A DNA stretch of 64,000 nt from Limonium bicolor (GCA_023374045.1 CM041782.1:253851810-253915809); one strand, 5' to 3'. Shown: positions 1-10,846, numbered from the stretch's first letter. Translations and numbers: made by a program. Notes: a model not told the origin generated them from the sequence alone.

Positions 1-2
1 GG

Positions 3-113
3 ATGCTATATCATGGCATCAGGAAGATCAAACTGAATACCGCACCGTCGGCAGTGATCAATGCCACACACATGAAACCCGGACGTTTGAATTTGACCTT
101 CAGACAATTCTAA
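3..113 (+). CDS. AlkB-like 2OG-Fe(II) dioxygenase, C-terminal fragment
   Basis: The frame entering at the window edge ends in a TAA at 111-113 and encodes about 36 residues. It contains LYHGI, whose His would be the distal iron ligand, and ends GRLNLTFRQF. That tail matches the AlkB family signature in which two Arg residues bind 2-oxoglutarate and substrate. The family oxidatively demethylates alkylated bases in DNA or RNA. By my count 24 of 35 aligned residues match the C-terminus of the ORF at 42620-43169. Here both tail arginines are kept, whereas the other copy has lost the first. The ORF sits directly upstream of the retroelement protease in both places, which argues that it belongs to the element. 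The N-terminal part is outside the window. Confidence 0.75.
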   Translation: MLYHGIRKIKLNTAPSAVINATHMKPGRLNLTFRQF

Positions 114-277
114 GCCTTGTATACTTTTGTAATGTGTTAAGCCAGTATATGTTAAGGTTATGTATGTGTTAAGTTATATCAACCATGTAAACCAACAATG
201 TTGTAAAGAGGAAGTGTTAATGAATAAAGTGGAGTTATTGAAGTATATCAACCGTGTTGTTACCCAGTACTTATTAG
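114..277 (+). other. Stop-rich spacer between AlkB-like ORF and protease ORF
   Basis: About 160 bp with stops, AT-rich, between the AlkB stop and the opening of the protease frame at 278. It ends close to AG-terminated, acceptor-like steps (TTACCCAG at 261-268 and GAATTAG ending at 293). The other copy has TTACCCAG and TTGTTAG at the matching place just before the conserved Leu-Gly-Cys-Ala peptide that leads into the protease. This may be a splice acceptor region, but that is inference only. Confidence 0.4.
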
Positions 278-1871
278 TTTGCCAATGAATTAGGCTGTGC
301 ACTCGGAACGGGAGGTACATTGAGTGTCTGCAATGAGGCAGAAGCCGGCAAGAGCGGCACAATCCTCACCGGTACCTTTCCAGTGAATGGCGTGGATGCA
401 TCGATCTTGTTCGACTCTGGAGCCTCACACACATTTGTTTCGCTATCTTTTGCGAAGAGGCTGGGGTTAGATGGAGAGGAGATGCCAGACTTCTTGGTCA
501 CTCTCCCATCGAAAGAGCGGATCAGGTGTACCCGCTACCACCGAGATGTCATTGTACGAATCAGAGGTGAAGAGTTCCCGATCGACCTGATAGAGTTCGA
601 CGGACTTGGATTTGATGTGATTGTCGGGATGAACTGGTTGGAGCGGTACAAGGGCAGAATCCTGTGTGCCGAGCATCGACTGCTTCTTCGGAGTCCATCT
701 GGGGTTACCATATCATACCGCCAGAGGCCCAGGGAGCCTTCGACACAGATCATCACCGCCATGGCCATGTATCGTGAGTTACGACGAGGGAGTGATGTAT
801 ACCTCTGCTATGTCCAGGACATAGAGAGAGACCCTGAGTTTAGCCCAGATGTGCCGGTAGTGTCGGAGTTTCCTGATGTATTTCCTAAGGAACTGCCGGG
901 CATGCCGCCAGCACGAGAGGTTGAGTTTGAGATCGACTTAGTTCCGGGCACTGGACCCATTGCGAAAGCACCTTATCGTATGGCTCCAGCAGAGATGACA
1001 GAGCTCAAGGAGCAGCTGAGAGACCTACTCGACAAGGGCTTTATCCGCCCTAGTGTTTCACCATGGGGAGCGCCGGTCCTCTTCGTGAAGAAGAAGGACG
1101 GTAGCCTCCGCCTGTGTATTGATTATCGGGAGCTGAATGCTGTTACGGTGAAAAACCGTTACCCTTTACCACGCATCGACGATCTATTTGATCAGCTGAG
1201 GGGTGCATCAGTATTCTCCAAGATAGACTTACGTTCCGGATACCATCAGATTGCCATCCGTGATAGTGATATCGAAAGACAGCTTTCAGAACGAGGTATG
1301 GGCATTATGAGTTCACAGTTATGCCGTTTGGCTTATCGAATGCACCAGCAAGTTCATGGACTTAATGAACCGTTTGTTCCAAGATCAGTTGGACAAGTCA
1401 GTGGTAGTCTTCATCGATGACATTCTTGTGTATTCTAAATCAAGAGGTGAGCACGAAAGCCACCTGAGAAATGTGTTACAAACTCTGAGGAGAACCAGTT
1501 GTATGCAAAGTTTTCGAAATGTGAATTTTGGTTGAACCAAGTATCCTTCCTTGGACATGTGATTTCTGAGGCCGGGATCGCTGTTGATCCGGCAAAGATA
1601 GATGCAGTGCGCACCTGGCCTAGGCCGAAGACAGTCACTGATATCAGGAGCTTCCTCGGTCTGGCAGGTTATTATAGGAGGTTTGTGAAGGACTTCTCCA
1701 TGTCTCGAAGCCGATGACTTCCTTAATGAAGAAGGATGCACCATTCGAGTGGACAGTCGACTGTGAGAGTTCTTTCGGAGTCTCAAGGATGCTCTGACAT
1801 CTGCACCAGTCCTGACTATACCAGACGGTCCAGATGGTTTTGAGGTCTACTGCGACGCATCAGGCAGAGGT
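278..1871 (+). pseudogene. Tekay-like pol: protease and reverse transcriptase, frameshifted
   Basis: An open frame from 278 to 1420 encodes a retropepsin with the DSGASHTF active site (Asp at about 413-415). It is followed by the N-terminal reverse transcriptase ([12 protein letters not shown], then [13 protein letters not shown]). The frame is lost near 1271 by an apparent one-base deletion. Further one-base losses occur near 1353 and 1490, and others near 1700 and 1770. The catalytic FIDD box is still readable at about 1410-1421 in another frame, and [14 protein letters not shown] lies at about 1660-1700. The enzyme would copy element RNA in cytoplasmic particles if intact. As it stands this copy cannot encode a full RT. 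Confidence 0.9.
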
Positions 1872-3667
1872 ATGGGTTGTGTATTGATGCAGCACGGGAA
1901 GGTCGTAGCATACGCCTCCCGTCAGCTGAAGAAGCATGAGGAGAACTACCCTACCCACGACTTAGAATTGGGTGCCATTGTCTTCGCATTGAAGATATGG
2001 CGACATTATTTGTATGGGGTAAGTGTGACAATCTATTCTGACCATAAAAGCTTAAAGTACTTGTTCACTCAGAAAGAGTTGAACATGAGGCAAAGAAGGT
2101 GGGTTGAGTTTCTGAATGACTACGATATTAATCTGCAATACAAAGAGGGTAAGGCAAATGTGGTAGCTGACGCACTGAGTCGCCGAGCACACTCTCTCCA
2201 TTCGCTAGTCTCTCATACTGGCTTGGTTGAAGAGGTGCGGAGTGCTCAGATGACGGATCAGTATATGCTGGAGATCCGGCAGAAGCTTATTGATGGCACA
2301 TTCGAGGGTCAGAAGTACGACTTCAGACTCCACGATGATGACCTGATTAGGCTGAATGGCCGATTGTGTATACCTAGGAGTAGCGCTGAGTTGAAGGAGC
2401 GCATATTGAGTGAATCCCATTGTTCTACTACTTCGATTCACCCCGGAGCTTCAAAGATGTATAAGAGTATGAAAAGGTATTTTTGGTGGACTGGAATGAA
2501 GAAAGATGTTAGTGATTATGTGTTGAGGTGTCTCACTTGCCAGAAGGTCAAGTTTGAGCACCGACGGCCTGGTGGTATGGTACAGCCAATGCCAGTGCCT
2601 GAGTGGAAGTTCCATGATATCTCCATGGACTTTGTAGTAGGGCTTCCGCCTACAAGGGGAGGTCTGAATATGATATGGGTGATAGTTGACCGACTGACCA
2701 AGGTGGCCCGATTCATTCCGATGAAGGACACTTGGAAAGTGGCAAGATTGGCAGAACTGTTTGATAAAGAGATTGTAAGACATCATGGTGTACCGAAAAC
2801 GATTGTATCTGACAGAGATACCAGATTCTTATCCAGATATTGGAAGTCTACACGAGAGGCATTGGGTACTGAATTGAAATTAAGTACAGCGTTTCACCCA
2901 CAGACCGATGGTCAGAGTGAGCGCACCATTCAGACACTTGAGGATATGCTACGTGCTTGTGCACTTGACTTTCAGACCAGCTGGATTGATAAGTTACATC
3001 TGATCGAGTTTAGTTACAACAACAGTTATCATGCTTCGATCAAGATGTCTCCCTTCCAGGCCTTGTACGGTAGACCATGCCGCACGCCATTATGCTGGGA
3101 TGAGTCGAGTGAGACGGTCATTATAGGACCAGAGTATCTTGAACAAGTTCAGGCAGAAGTTCGCCAGATCCGGGCTAACATGAAGGCAGCTCAGGATAGA
3201 CAGAAGTCGTACGCAGATGTGCGCAGACGTGACCTGGAGTTCGCCGTGGGCGATCAGGTATTTTTGAGAGTATCCCCCATGAAGGGAGTATTTCGTTTTG
3301 GCCAGAAGGGCAAGTTGAGCCCAAAGTATGTGGGGCCTTATGTTGTGACGGAGCGGATCGGCCCGGTAGCCTATAGACTAGACCTACCCGCCGAGCTGGG
3401 CAAGGTACATGATGTATTTCATGTGTCCCAGTTGAAGAAGTATATGTCTCATCCGTCTCATGTGCTTCAGCCTGAAAGGCTAACCTTAGAGCCGACCATG
3501 CGATCAGTGGAGACTCCGGTACGGATTCTGGATGCTAAGACTCGAGACACTCGCCATAAGTCCGTGAGACTGGTGAAAGTTCTTGGTCTAACCAGGACGT
3601 TGAGGAGGCCACTTGGGAGCTGGAAGATAAGATGAAGGCGAAGTACCCGTCATTGTTTACTTCTTAG
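1872..3667 (+). pseudogene. Tekay-like pol: RNase H, integrase, chromodomain-like tail
   Basis: A long open frame (1872-3635) covers the RNase H region ([20 protein letters not shown], then ADALSRR). The integrase zinc region follows (HPGASKMYK ... CLTCQKVK, about 2430-2550). The DDE core has Asp in SMDFVVG (about 2630), Asp in VSDRDTRF (about 2812) and Glu in [10 protein letters not shown] (about 2925). A GPY/F module is at about 3325, and a chromodomain-like stretch starts at about 3520 ([11 protein letters not shown]). A frameshift near 3590 garbles the last 25 or so residues; the ancestral stop would be the TAG at 3665-3667. Chromodomains of this group are thought to steer integration to heterochromatin. 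Confidence 0.88.
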
Positions 3668-3700
3668 TACTTATGTGTATAGGGTACGGGGCGTACCCCT

Positions 3701-3716
3701 TTTTAAGGGGGGTAGA
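3701..3716 (+). promoter_or_regulatory. Second polypurine-tract-like motif
   Basis: TTTTAAGGGGGGTAGA, 34 bp after the ancestral pol stop and an exact copy of the polypurine tract at 3982-3997. The same 16-mer pair flanks the 3' tail of the LARD, and with a one-base change that of the element at 33665-43169. Confidence 0.6.
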
Positions 3717-3981
3717 GCCGTTTCGGTTATGTGTGTGTACGACGTGTATTATTTGAATACATCGTCTATGTTATGTTGTTATGTTACAGACCGTTGTGTC
3801 TGAATGATGTGGATAATGTTGTCCTTATAATGTTTGTCCTTTTGTACCCGATGTATTTGTTGGACCTGGTGTCCAATGTTATGTAAGTGTGTTGTTAATG
3901 ATGTATGGAAGTATTGTTTATAAGTATTCCCGTGTTCTAATATTTAGGATATGGGAAGTATGAACTTTGAGGGCAAAGTTC

Positions 3982-3997
3982 TTTTAAGGGGGGTAGA
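3982..3997 (+). promoter_or_regulatory. Polypurine tract next to 3' LTR
   Basis: TTTTAAGGGGGGTAGA ends one base before the LTR start (TGAAATACCCC). This is the usual site for priming plus-strand DNA synthesis. Confidence 0.85.
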
Positions 3998-6210
3998 TTG
4001 AAATACCCCAAACCTTAATATATTGTTTAAACACTTAAATATGGTGTATTAAGACTAAAAAGAGTCTTAGAAACATTAGTAAACAAATTTAAAAAAAAGG
4101 AAACACAAAATGTGCTTTAAAGTCAATAAGAGCCAAAATGTGCTCTAAGCTTGGGATAAACTTGGTTAAGACCTAATGAACTTACCAAGACCTCATTTAT
4201 ACACTAATGAACATATTAAACAATTACCAAAGAAAACCAAGCTTGAAAACAAGTTTAAACACAAAATGTGCTTTAAGGAGTCTTAAAGCACATTTTTGAA
4301 AAATTGTCTTGTAAATGAGTTTTGAGTGGCTAGATGTCCATCATTACTCTTAAATATATGTGTACTATATAATCACATTTGGGTGTCTATATTAATGGGA
4401 AATCAAAAATTTCACTTCTATGTGCCTTGTTTTATGAATAGTATTTTATAAGCTATTTTAACATATGTTTGTTAAGTAATTAAATTGACAAACAAAGACT
4501 ATATTACCCTCATTAATATAGGGGGCCGGTTTTCTAAGGTGTGGTGACTCACCACCTCTTGTTATTTTGTTAAGTAAATAATGATGACTAATGTGTACTA
4601 TTTACTTTAAAGCTACAAATATCTTCTAAAAGTAAACTAATCTTCATTCTCTCATTTCTTTCTTCTCACACACGGTTTCCCACCTCTCTTCTTCCTTCTT
4701 CTTGCTCTCTCACGGTAATACCACTACCACCATTAAACTCACTTTGATCTCTTGTTAAATCTTGCTCACTTGTCCAAATCAAAAACAAACACCACCATCT
4801 TCTTCCTCTCCTCAAGCTCTTCATTTCTATCTTCTCAAAACTCAAGACAACCATTTCGGTGCCATGGAGTTCTCCATTGAAGGAGCTTGAGCTTGTATTT
4901 TTACATATTGTTACTCTCCTTGGCTTCTAGGTAAGGAATCTCAAATAAAAATCATTTCCTCCTGTTTTTGTCATGTCCGAAAATACATATTGAAGGAGCT
5001 CTTTTGTGACCTTGTTCTAGCTTCATTCCAACTCTTCATGGACTAGGTGGAGTCCTCTCTTGCTAGATATTCAAACTCTCTTCAAAGAGCAAGGTAAAAC
5101 AACTACATTAATGTTTTTGAAACAATGTAAAATTAGGGTTTACAATGAGATGGAGCTTATAGCTTGAATACTCATTATAATGTTTGTATATTGTTTAGAA
5201 CTTGTCAAAGAATCAAATACCTATCGGTTTTCTAAAGGAAACAAGAAAGAAGTTATTTTGCAAAAGAGGTAAATCTACTAACCAATGTTTTTTAAATGCC
5301 TTAGGAGAAATGAGCTTATAAATGCTTATTAAAACTACCTAAAGAGCAAATGGTGAATGACTTAGTAAAGTGTTCTCAAGAGCTTAGTAAAAGGCATATG
5401 TGTTGTTGAGTGTATTTGCAGGTTAAAGGCAAATATATTGTGGAAATTCAGTGTTTATGATTTATGCATCTTAAGGGCCTAAGAGCCATGTCATTTAAGG
5501 GCCTAAGTGCCATGCAATTTAAATTATGCACTATATTGTGATGTAGTGCTTTGTGAGTGAGTTTGTGTATAATAAGTACTTGATGGATTTTTAGTGTTCT
5601 TGGTTGTTTGTTGGTAAAAACAAGTGTTTTGGTTTAGTAATGTTCTAGGAGAACCTATGTCGAAATTTAGGTAACAAATGTGAAGTTCTAAGTGTTAAAA
5701 TGAGTTTGATAAGTTAAGGAGTATTTAAAATGGTTAAGTGTTGTTCTTGTGTAGGAAACATGCATTAAGGTGATTTAGGATGTAACAAGGACTTAGGCAT
5801 GAGCTTGAGATTTTAGTATGTACCAAAGTCATTTTGGGACTTAGGTAAAGACTTAGGCAAACTTTGGTAAATTAAGGAGAAAGTATGAACTTGAAAAAGG
5901 ATTTGAAGTAATGAATAAGGAGTTAGTTGTGAGAGATGATGCTTGGGAGATGATGTTAAGATAAGGAGAAAACATTTTGGGATAGTAGTTATCATAGGTG
6001 AGAAACACCATTTAGAAACCTAGTGTAAAATGTTGTAAGTGTTAAGGAATTTACAAGGAAATAAGTAAAGGTTTAAGGAATTAGAAAAAGAGTTTTTGAG
6101 TGTTTAAGGATGGCTTAAGTTTGTTTGAAGTGCCCAAATGAGGTTAGGGGTACTAGGTTATATGGGGTGAAGTTTGGAGTTGAATGTAAAAAGGAAAACA
6201 AGATTTGGGG

Positions 6211-6480
6211 CAGACCGGACTTGCGACCGGACTTGCAAGTTCGGTCGGGCCCAGTTTACCCTGCGAGAATTGGCTTCTGGAATGGACCGACCTTGGGACC
6301 GGACTTGCAAGGTCGGTCGGGCTTGTAAATTGTGTACGGATTGAGTTACTGGAATCGACCGGACATAGGACCGGACTTGGCAAGTCCGGTCGGGCTAAAT
6401 TTCCGAAGGGGAGAAACTCTCTGGAATCGACCGGACATGGACAAGTCCGGTCGGCAAGTCCGGTCGGACCAAAACTTGTA
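6211..6480 (+). repeat. GC-rich palindromic tandem array in LTR
   Basis: Three to four diverged units of about 80 bp share the core GACCGGACTTG(G)CAAGTCCGGTC, itself a near-perfect palindrome, spaced by segments with CTGGAATNGACC. It lies 58-65% of the way through the LTR and stands out from the AT-rich flanks. Confidence 0.8.
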
Positions 6481-7701
6481 AAAAAAAAACAGAAAAGAAT
6501 GTGACTTATGTAGTTAACCCTAGGGTGTATAATGAAGGTAACCTAGGGTAAGATAGACATTAAAACATGTCATACAATTATGTTAAACACTTAGTAAATT
6601 TGGAGGTTAAGTAAGTTAATTAACCGACGTTCTTGAATTATGTATAGGAGTGACCTACGGAGGAAACCAAACGAGGCAAGGACCAAGGTATGGTTTTCTT
6701 GCAGTCTGTTGTCTAGCGGTTTACACCGGTTTGTGTGTTGTATGTTTTTCTGTGTGTTTACAACGTTATAAGATTTAAACATGTAATGAGTTTACAGTTG
6801 TTCATATTATTGTGATGTGATGTTGTGACTCAATTCCCTTGTGTGGTCTAACATGACTTACCACCTATTGTGTGTTGGTTGTTAAGTTCCACTATGAACT
6901 TCTAACAAGTGTTAACTGGGAAGTGAGGAATCCGGTTGTCCGGTCATGCATGTAAGTTAAGAGTGGATATCTGAATCAGATTCGACTCTTATGTTGTTAA
7001 GATTGTTCTCCTTAATTTGGCGTTCGATCTCCCGCTAGCTTCTTCCAAAGCTTACCTATTCTGACTTATGATCGGTTTAGTGGGAACCTGTGTTTGTGTG
7101 GTGTGTTCGGGTCACTAAATCCGAACCATCTGTGACTTAAGTTACTCGTTCGTCTAACAGAACGGTAATGAGTGTGTTTAACGAGCTTAACATGAGGGTG
7201 AATCACTCTCTAGGCTCTTATGTTATTTGACCCTTGTGGTTTGTTATTGTGGAACCAAGATCCACCGTGTATGTTATGATGAGCTGTGCACTATTGATGC
7301 TATGCTCCATGTTATGTTATGTTGTGTATGTAAATGAATGCCATGTTATCATGACAATTAGCTGCGCGTATCCCGGTAGCCGATGGGCTGCGCGTTAGCC
7401 ATACCAGCCAAGGGTTGCTGACCCCCTCGGGGGATCCATATTTCTTATACTGCAGGATGAGGATCGAGAAGCGGAGTGGCTTTAGATCCTAGGGTGCAGG
7501 TTACTTTTGTATACTTTTGGATGTTGGCCCGGGATGCGCCTGTGCTCCTGTGGCGTTATACTTTTGGTTGTTGTAAGTTACAGTGATGTTATACAGTGAA
7601 GGATGTATGTAGTACTCGGTATTGTATATAAGTATTTATGGTTTAGTTTTATGCTCGGGAGTCTGATCATCAGACCGGTACAATTGTATTTCTTCTGCCT
7701 T

Positions 7702-7723
7702 GTCAACCACGTGGGTGGTTGAC
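7702..7723 (+). promoter_or_regulatory. U5 hairpin, 9-bp stem
   Basis: GTCAACCAC / GTGGTTGAC around a 4-nt loop, perfect, 91 bp from the LTR end. It corresponds in position to hairpins in five other LTR families or copies of this window. Confidence 0.65.
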
Positions 7724-7814
7724 GGCATTGTAGCACCGAAGCGTTAGTTACCGTTTAGTTATTTAATTCCGCTGCGATTTCATTTAGTATCATGTGTGTA
7801 TTAGGGGTGTTACA

Positions 7815-8845
7815 CTCTCTCTTCCTGTCCAAATCCTATCCTTCGGCTTTAACTGAATCTCTCTAATAAGGTTTTGAAAGAAGGCAATCCCGACAATTGG
7901 AGACCGAGGTTTCCTCGGGCACCAATCCGAAGTCGTGGTCGTTGCCACTTCTAAGGGGTGTAACCCAGTGTGAACTCACATAGAATCTTTGACATGAGCA
8001 GATAAATCTTATCCACAACTTCAGAGTCAACCAACGGTTCTTAGAACCCTCCTTCCCTTCCTTCCTAGTATCTAAGGTCAAACTAGGTGGCGACTCTAGT
8101 CAATTTCCGCCTTTAGGGCATAAGTCCGCGTGGGGCCCATCGAGAGCGGGTGTAGTGCTCACTAGCATTCCCCTTATGCTTTCTGGGAAAGACGGACATA
8201 GAGGTATTTGAGGACTGCCATAATAACGGATTTTCACCCTCCACAGAATGGCATTTTCTAGGATCTTGGCTTTTTAGTCAGACCATATTTACATAGACCC
8301 CCCTCATACCGAAAAATCATCCTCCACACCTAGGTACAACACCACATAGCCAAAAAGCTTGTGAACCCTGACATTAAAACCCTAGGCACCCTCGCTGAGC
8401 CTTTCAAATACCCTTTATTTTATACATTATAAGCTTCACAAAGCAAGCCAGCCAAGAATGAATAACCGACCCGGTGACCAAGGGAAGCAAGGAGCCCGAC
8501 TTCCGGACAGCAACTTCACAAGTCCAAAGAAGCAAAACTACTACCAGCATGACGGAATGATTCACAAATGGTCCCAAAATGACACAGGACACCTTCAGCC
8601 CATGTTACGTCAAACAAATGCCGCCCACCTTTTATTCCTATTTGCAACAAGTCCGTGCACCTCCATATTTATATATACTTTCTATATATATACATGATAT
8701 ACATGTTATAATATACATGTTCTCTTTGTTGTGTTGTAGTCCTTAAAATATGAAAGATGTAAATTTGAGACTTTTTCCTGCATTTGATAAATAAAATATA
8801 TCAGCTCTCATCTTAATATAAATATTTGAAAAACATAAGATAAGT
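7815..8845. other. Unassigned repeat-like sequence
   Basis: No convincing gene. The stretch around 8085-8165, with GGTGGCGACTCTAG and CCCATCGAGAGCGGG, resembles the end region of Tat/Ogre-type LTRs as I remember them, so this may be a fragment of such an LTR. No paired end, primer site or coding region was found to confirm it. The short frame at 8458-8697 shows no known domain. Confidence 0.3.
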
Positions 8846-9984
8846 GTGAAATATAGGCCATTTCATTACGAATATTTTACACTTATCAACGTAGGATATA
8901 GCTCCCATCTGTCGCCCAGCTCGTCACGCTGGTCCACTTCCTTCTCTTCCGCTAGCCCATCGTTGGCATGTCAACTTTGGTGTGACCGGTCACTCTACGC
9001 ACGTACTTACTCTAGAAAGGCCTTGGACAAGCAGACATCGCATCAGGTAAGTGTTGTTTTTTTTGTTTGTGTATGTTATCATTTCATTTCACAAAAAGAG
9101 TGCCCCTAACTTTTTTTTTTCATTGTTCCAGATTTTCTGGCAACCCTATACGAAGGAGGTGTTACAGTCTCTACCTCCGTATTGTGTGGCTGGTCTTCAC
9201 ATTGCACGATCTCGGGTGCCACTTATATGCTTTCATATAGTGAAGTGGCATCTCCCGGATCATGTGATGAGGCAGTTTGGCGGGATTCATTTTCCACCAG
9301 CTGATCCTCGTATAGACGGGGACGATGCACGAGTAGATCTCCACAACATCGACTTGAGAGGACGAACTAATTGGAATTGGGAAACTCACCATTAAGAGTA
9401 AATTGCCCTATGGAACCTGCGCGCTGAGAGAGTAGTCGATCTTCGGTTGGATGATGCTGGTGCTGAGTACGAGGAGTGGTTTGGTCGGAACACGAGGAGG
9501 TACATAGGCCGCATGGGAGCTCTATTAGGATACATGGTAAGTAAACTTGACTTTACATGTTTTATTTTAATATCATGATACATTATTTTGTTAAATTCAA
9601 TTGTTGAATTGTGGTGCAGGGGGAGACCTCAAACGAGGTCATCGGATGCTAGAGGCAATACGAGTCGATGATGCTCTCACTAGTCTACGGTTGATGAGAG
9701 ACGAGTACAACAACACGTACTACGTCCTCCCACGACCAAAGCATGTCCCAACAGCTGCCTTGACAATGAAGATGCAAATACCCCTGCAGATCAAGGTGGA
9801 AGAGAAGGGCCTAGTCAAGGTAGAGGTAGAGGACGTGCACGTAGTCGAGCTACTGAGCCAGTAGATCATCAGGAGGTGTTCAACATTGTAGGTAGCATGC
9901 CCATGTCTCAGGTCGTCGATCCTACACAGCAGGTCGACACCACTGGGTTTGTGTATCTTGGGAGCAGCCCAGGCATTCACGGGG
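8846..9984 (+). pseudogene. Plant mobile domain (MAIN-like) gene fragment
   Basis: The translation at 9132-9536 shows the C-terminal half of the plant mobile domain: FWQPYTKEVLQSLPPYC, RVPLICFHIVKWHLPDHVMRQFG, DLHNIDLRGR and then EEWFGRNTRRYIG. The family includes nuclear MAIN and MAIL1 proteins tied to silencing and genome stability, and is often carried by transposons. Introns with GT-AG ends fit at 9047-9131 and 9537-9619. Two in-frame stops sit near 9393 and 9399, and the exon after 9619 is out of phase. An RGRGRGRARSR-type basic tail is still readable around 9810-9860 in a third frame. The gene is cut at 9984 by an LTR. I cannot tell whether it was a host copy or transposon-borne. Confidence 0.75.
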
Positions 9985-10087
9985 TGCAACACCCCAACCG
10001 CTAATCCTTCAATTATCCTCTAATCGTCCTCATAATTACTCTACAAGCAGCGGATACTTACATACTCCCGGCGGGTGATACAACGCC

Positions 10088-10108
10088 GTTAGCCATTCCA
10101 AGACTAAC
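10088..10108 (-). promoter_or_regulatory. U5 hairpin of element A LTR
   Basis: In the element sense GTTAGTC / GGCTAAC, a 7-bp stem with one G-U pair and a 7-nt loop, about 103 bp from the LTR end. Confidence 0.5.
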
Positions 10109-10821
10109 AAGGCTACTACTACTTACAGTAACGGTCTGACGATTAAGATATACCGAGTAATAAGATACTTACACTACGCTTCCAATACTTACTTACAACT
10201 TTGATTACCGAGTATCCAAAATATATGAATTACATTCCAAGTCAACAAGTCTATTCCAAAAATTATGAGTTTACACAACTACTCATACTTTCCAAATTCA
10301 CAATTTCAATTCTCCAAAAGGGTGTACCACATGGTATACAGGCTACTAAAAAAGGCGTCAAGCTGTGTACAACTCGGTACACCATTCAAATCTACTAACT
10401 ATTCCAAAAAGAATTCATCTTGGTCTTACCACGACCTTCAATTCTCACGAGTACCAGTAAAATAAAAACAGTGCCCCAAGGGGCTCAGCTAATGCTGCAT
10501 ATGAAATCCACATACCCCGCGTACTAGTGAGGGTACACCGACTATTTAGTCGAATATATGCGGTTCATTTTATTCATACATACATACATGCTCTTATTCA
10601 ATACAATAAATTCATTTCAAGATACATACATACATTCAACGCATACAAGGAAGACATTACAAGTCAACCATTCATACTTACCGGAATCCGGAGATACACT
10701 TCTCCAATACATACACAATGCTTGTTAGCTTCTTTACTCACCCGGGTTAATCGGTGTACATTACTCTTTTACTCGTGGTCAATGACTTACACTAGCCAAG
10801 AACATTACTCATACAAATACT

Positions 10822-10846
10822 TTACTTACTTACTTACTTACTTACT
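10822..10846. repeat. (CTTA)n microsatellite
   Basis: About six copies of TTAC/CTTA inside the element A LTR. Confidence 0.9.

Larger units (their letters stand above)
1..7814 (+). mobile_element. Tekay/Del-type Ty3/Gypsy element, 3' part, AlkB-bearing
   Basis: The plus-strand order is AlkB-like C-terminus, spacer, aspartic protease, reverse transcriptase, RNase H, integrase, chromodomain-like tail, non-coding tail, polypurine tract, 3' LTR. The 5' LTR, gag and most of the AlkB-like domain lie left of the window. The RT-RH-INT order and the chromodomain-like tail after the GPY motif place it with plant chromoviruses, most likely Tekay/Del. Several single-base deletions break pol, so this copy is not autonomous. 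The LTR family matches that of the LARD at 17104-30056. Confidence 0.85.
3999..7814 (+). mobile_element. 3' LTR of the AlkB-bearing Tekay-like element
   Basis: The 3816-bp LTR starts TGAAATACCCCAAACC and ends GGGGTGTTACA, directly after the polypurine tract. Much of it aligns by eye with the reverse complement of the LARD LTR at 17104-21706, for example the stretches around 4400-4560 and 5110-5220. It is AT-rich except for a GC-rich palindromic array at 6211-6480 and the terminal U5-like part with a hairpin at 7702-7723. ORFs called inside it look like chance frames. Confidence 0.9.

Noticed and set aside
6125..6504. ORFs in the palindromic array (both strands)
   Set aside because: Their repeated peptides follow directly from the DNA repeat. 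Equivalent frames recur in the LARD arrays. No domain.
7815..8845. Tat/Ogre LTR assignment
   Set aside because: Only short remembered motifs match. No paired end, primer site or polypurine tract, so it is left as unassigned.
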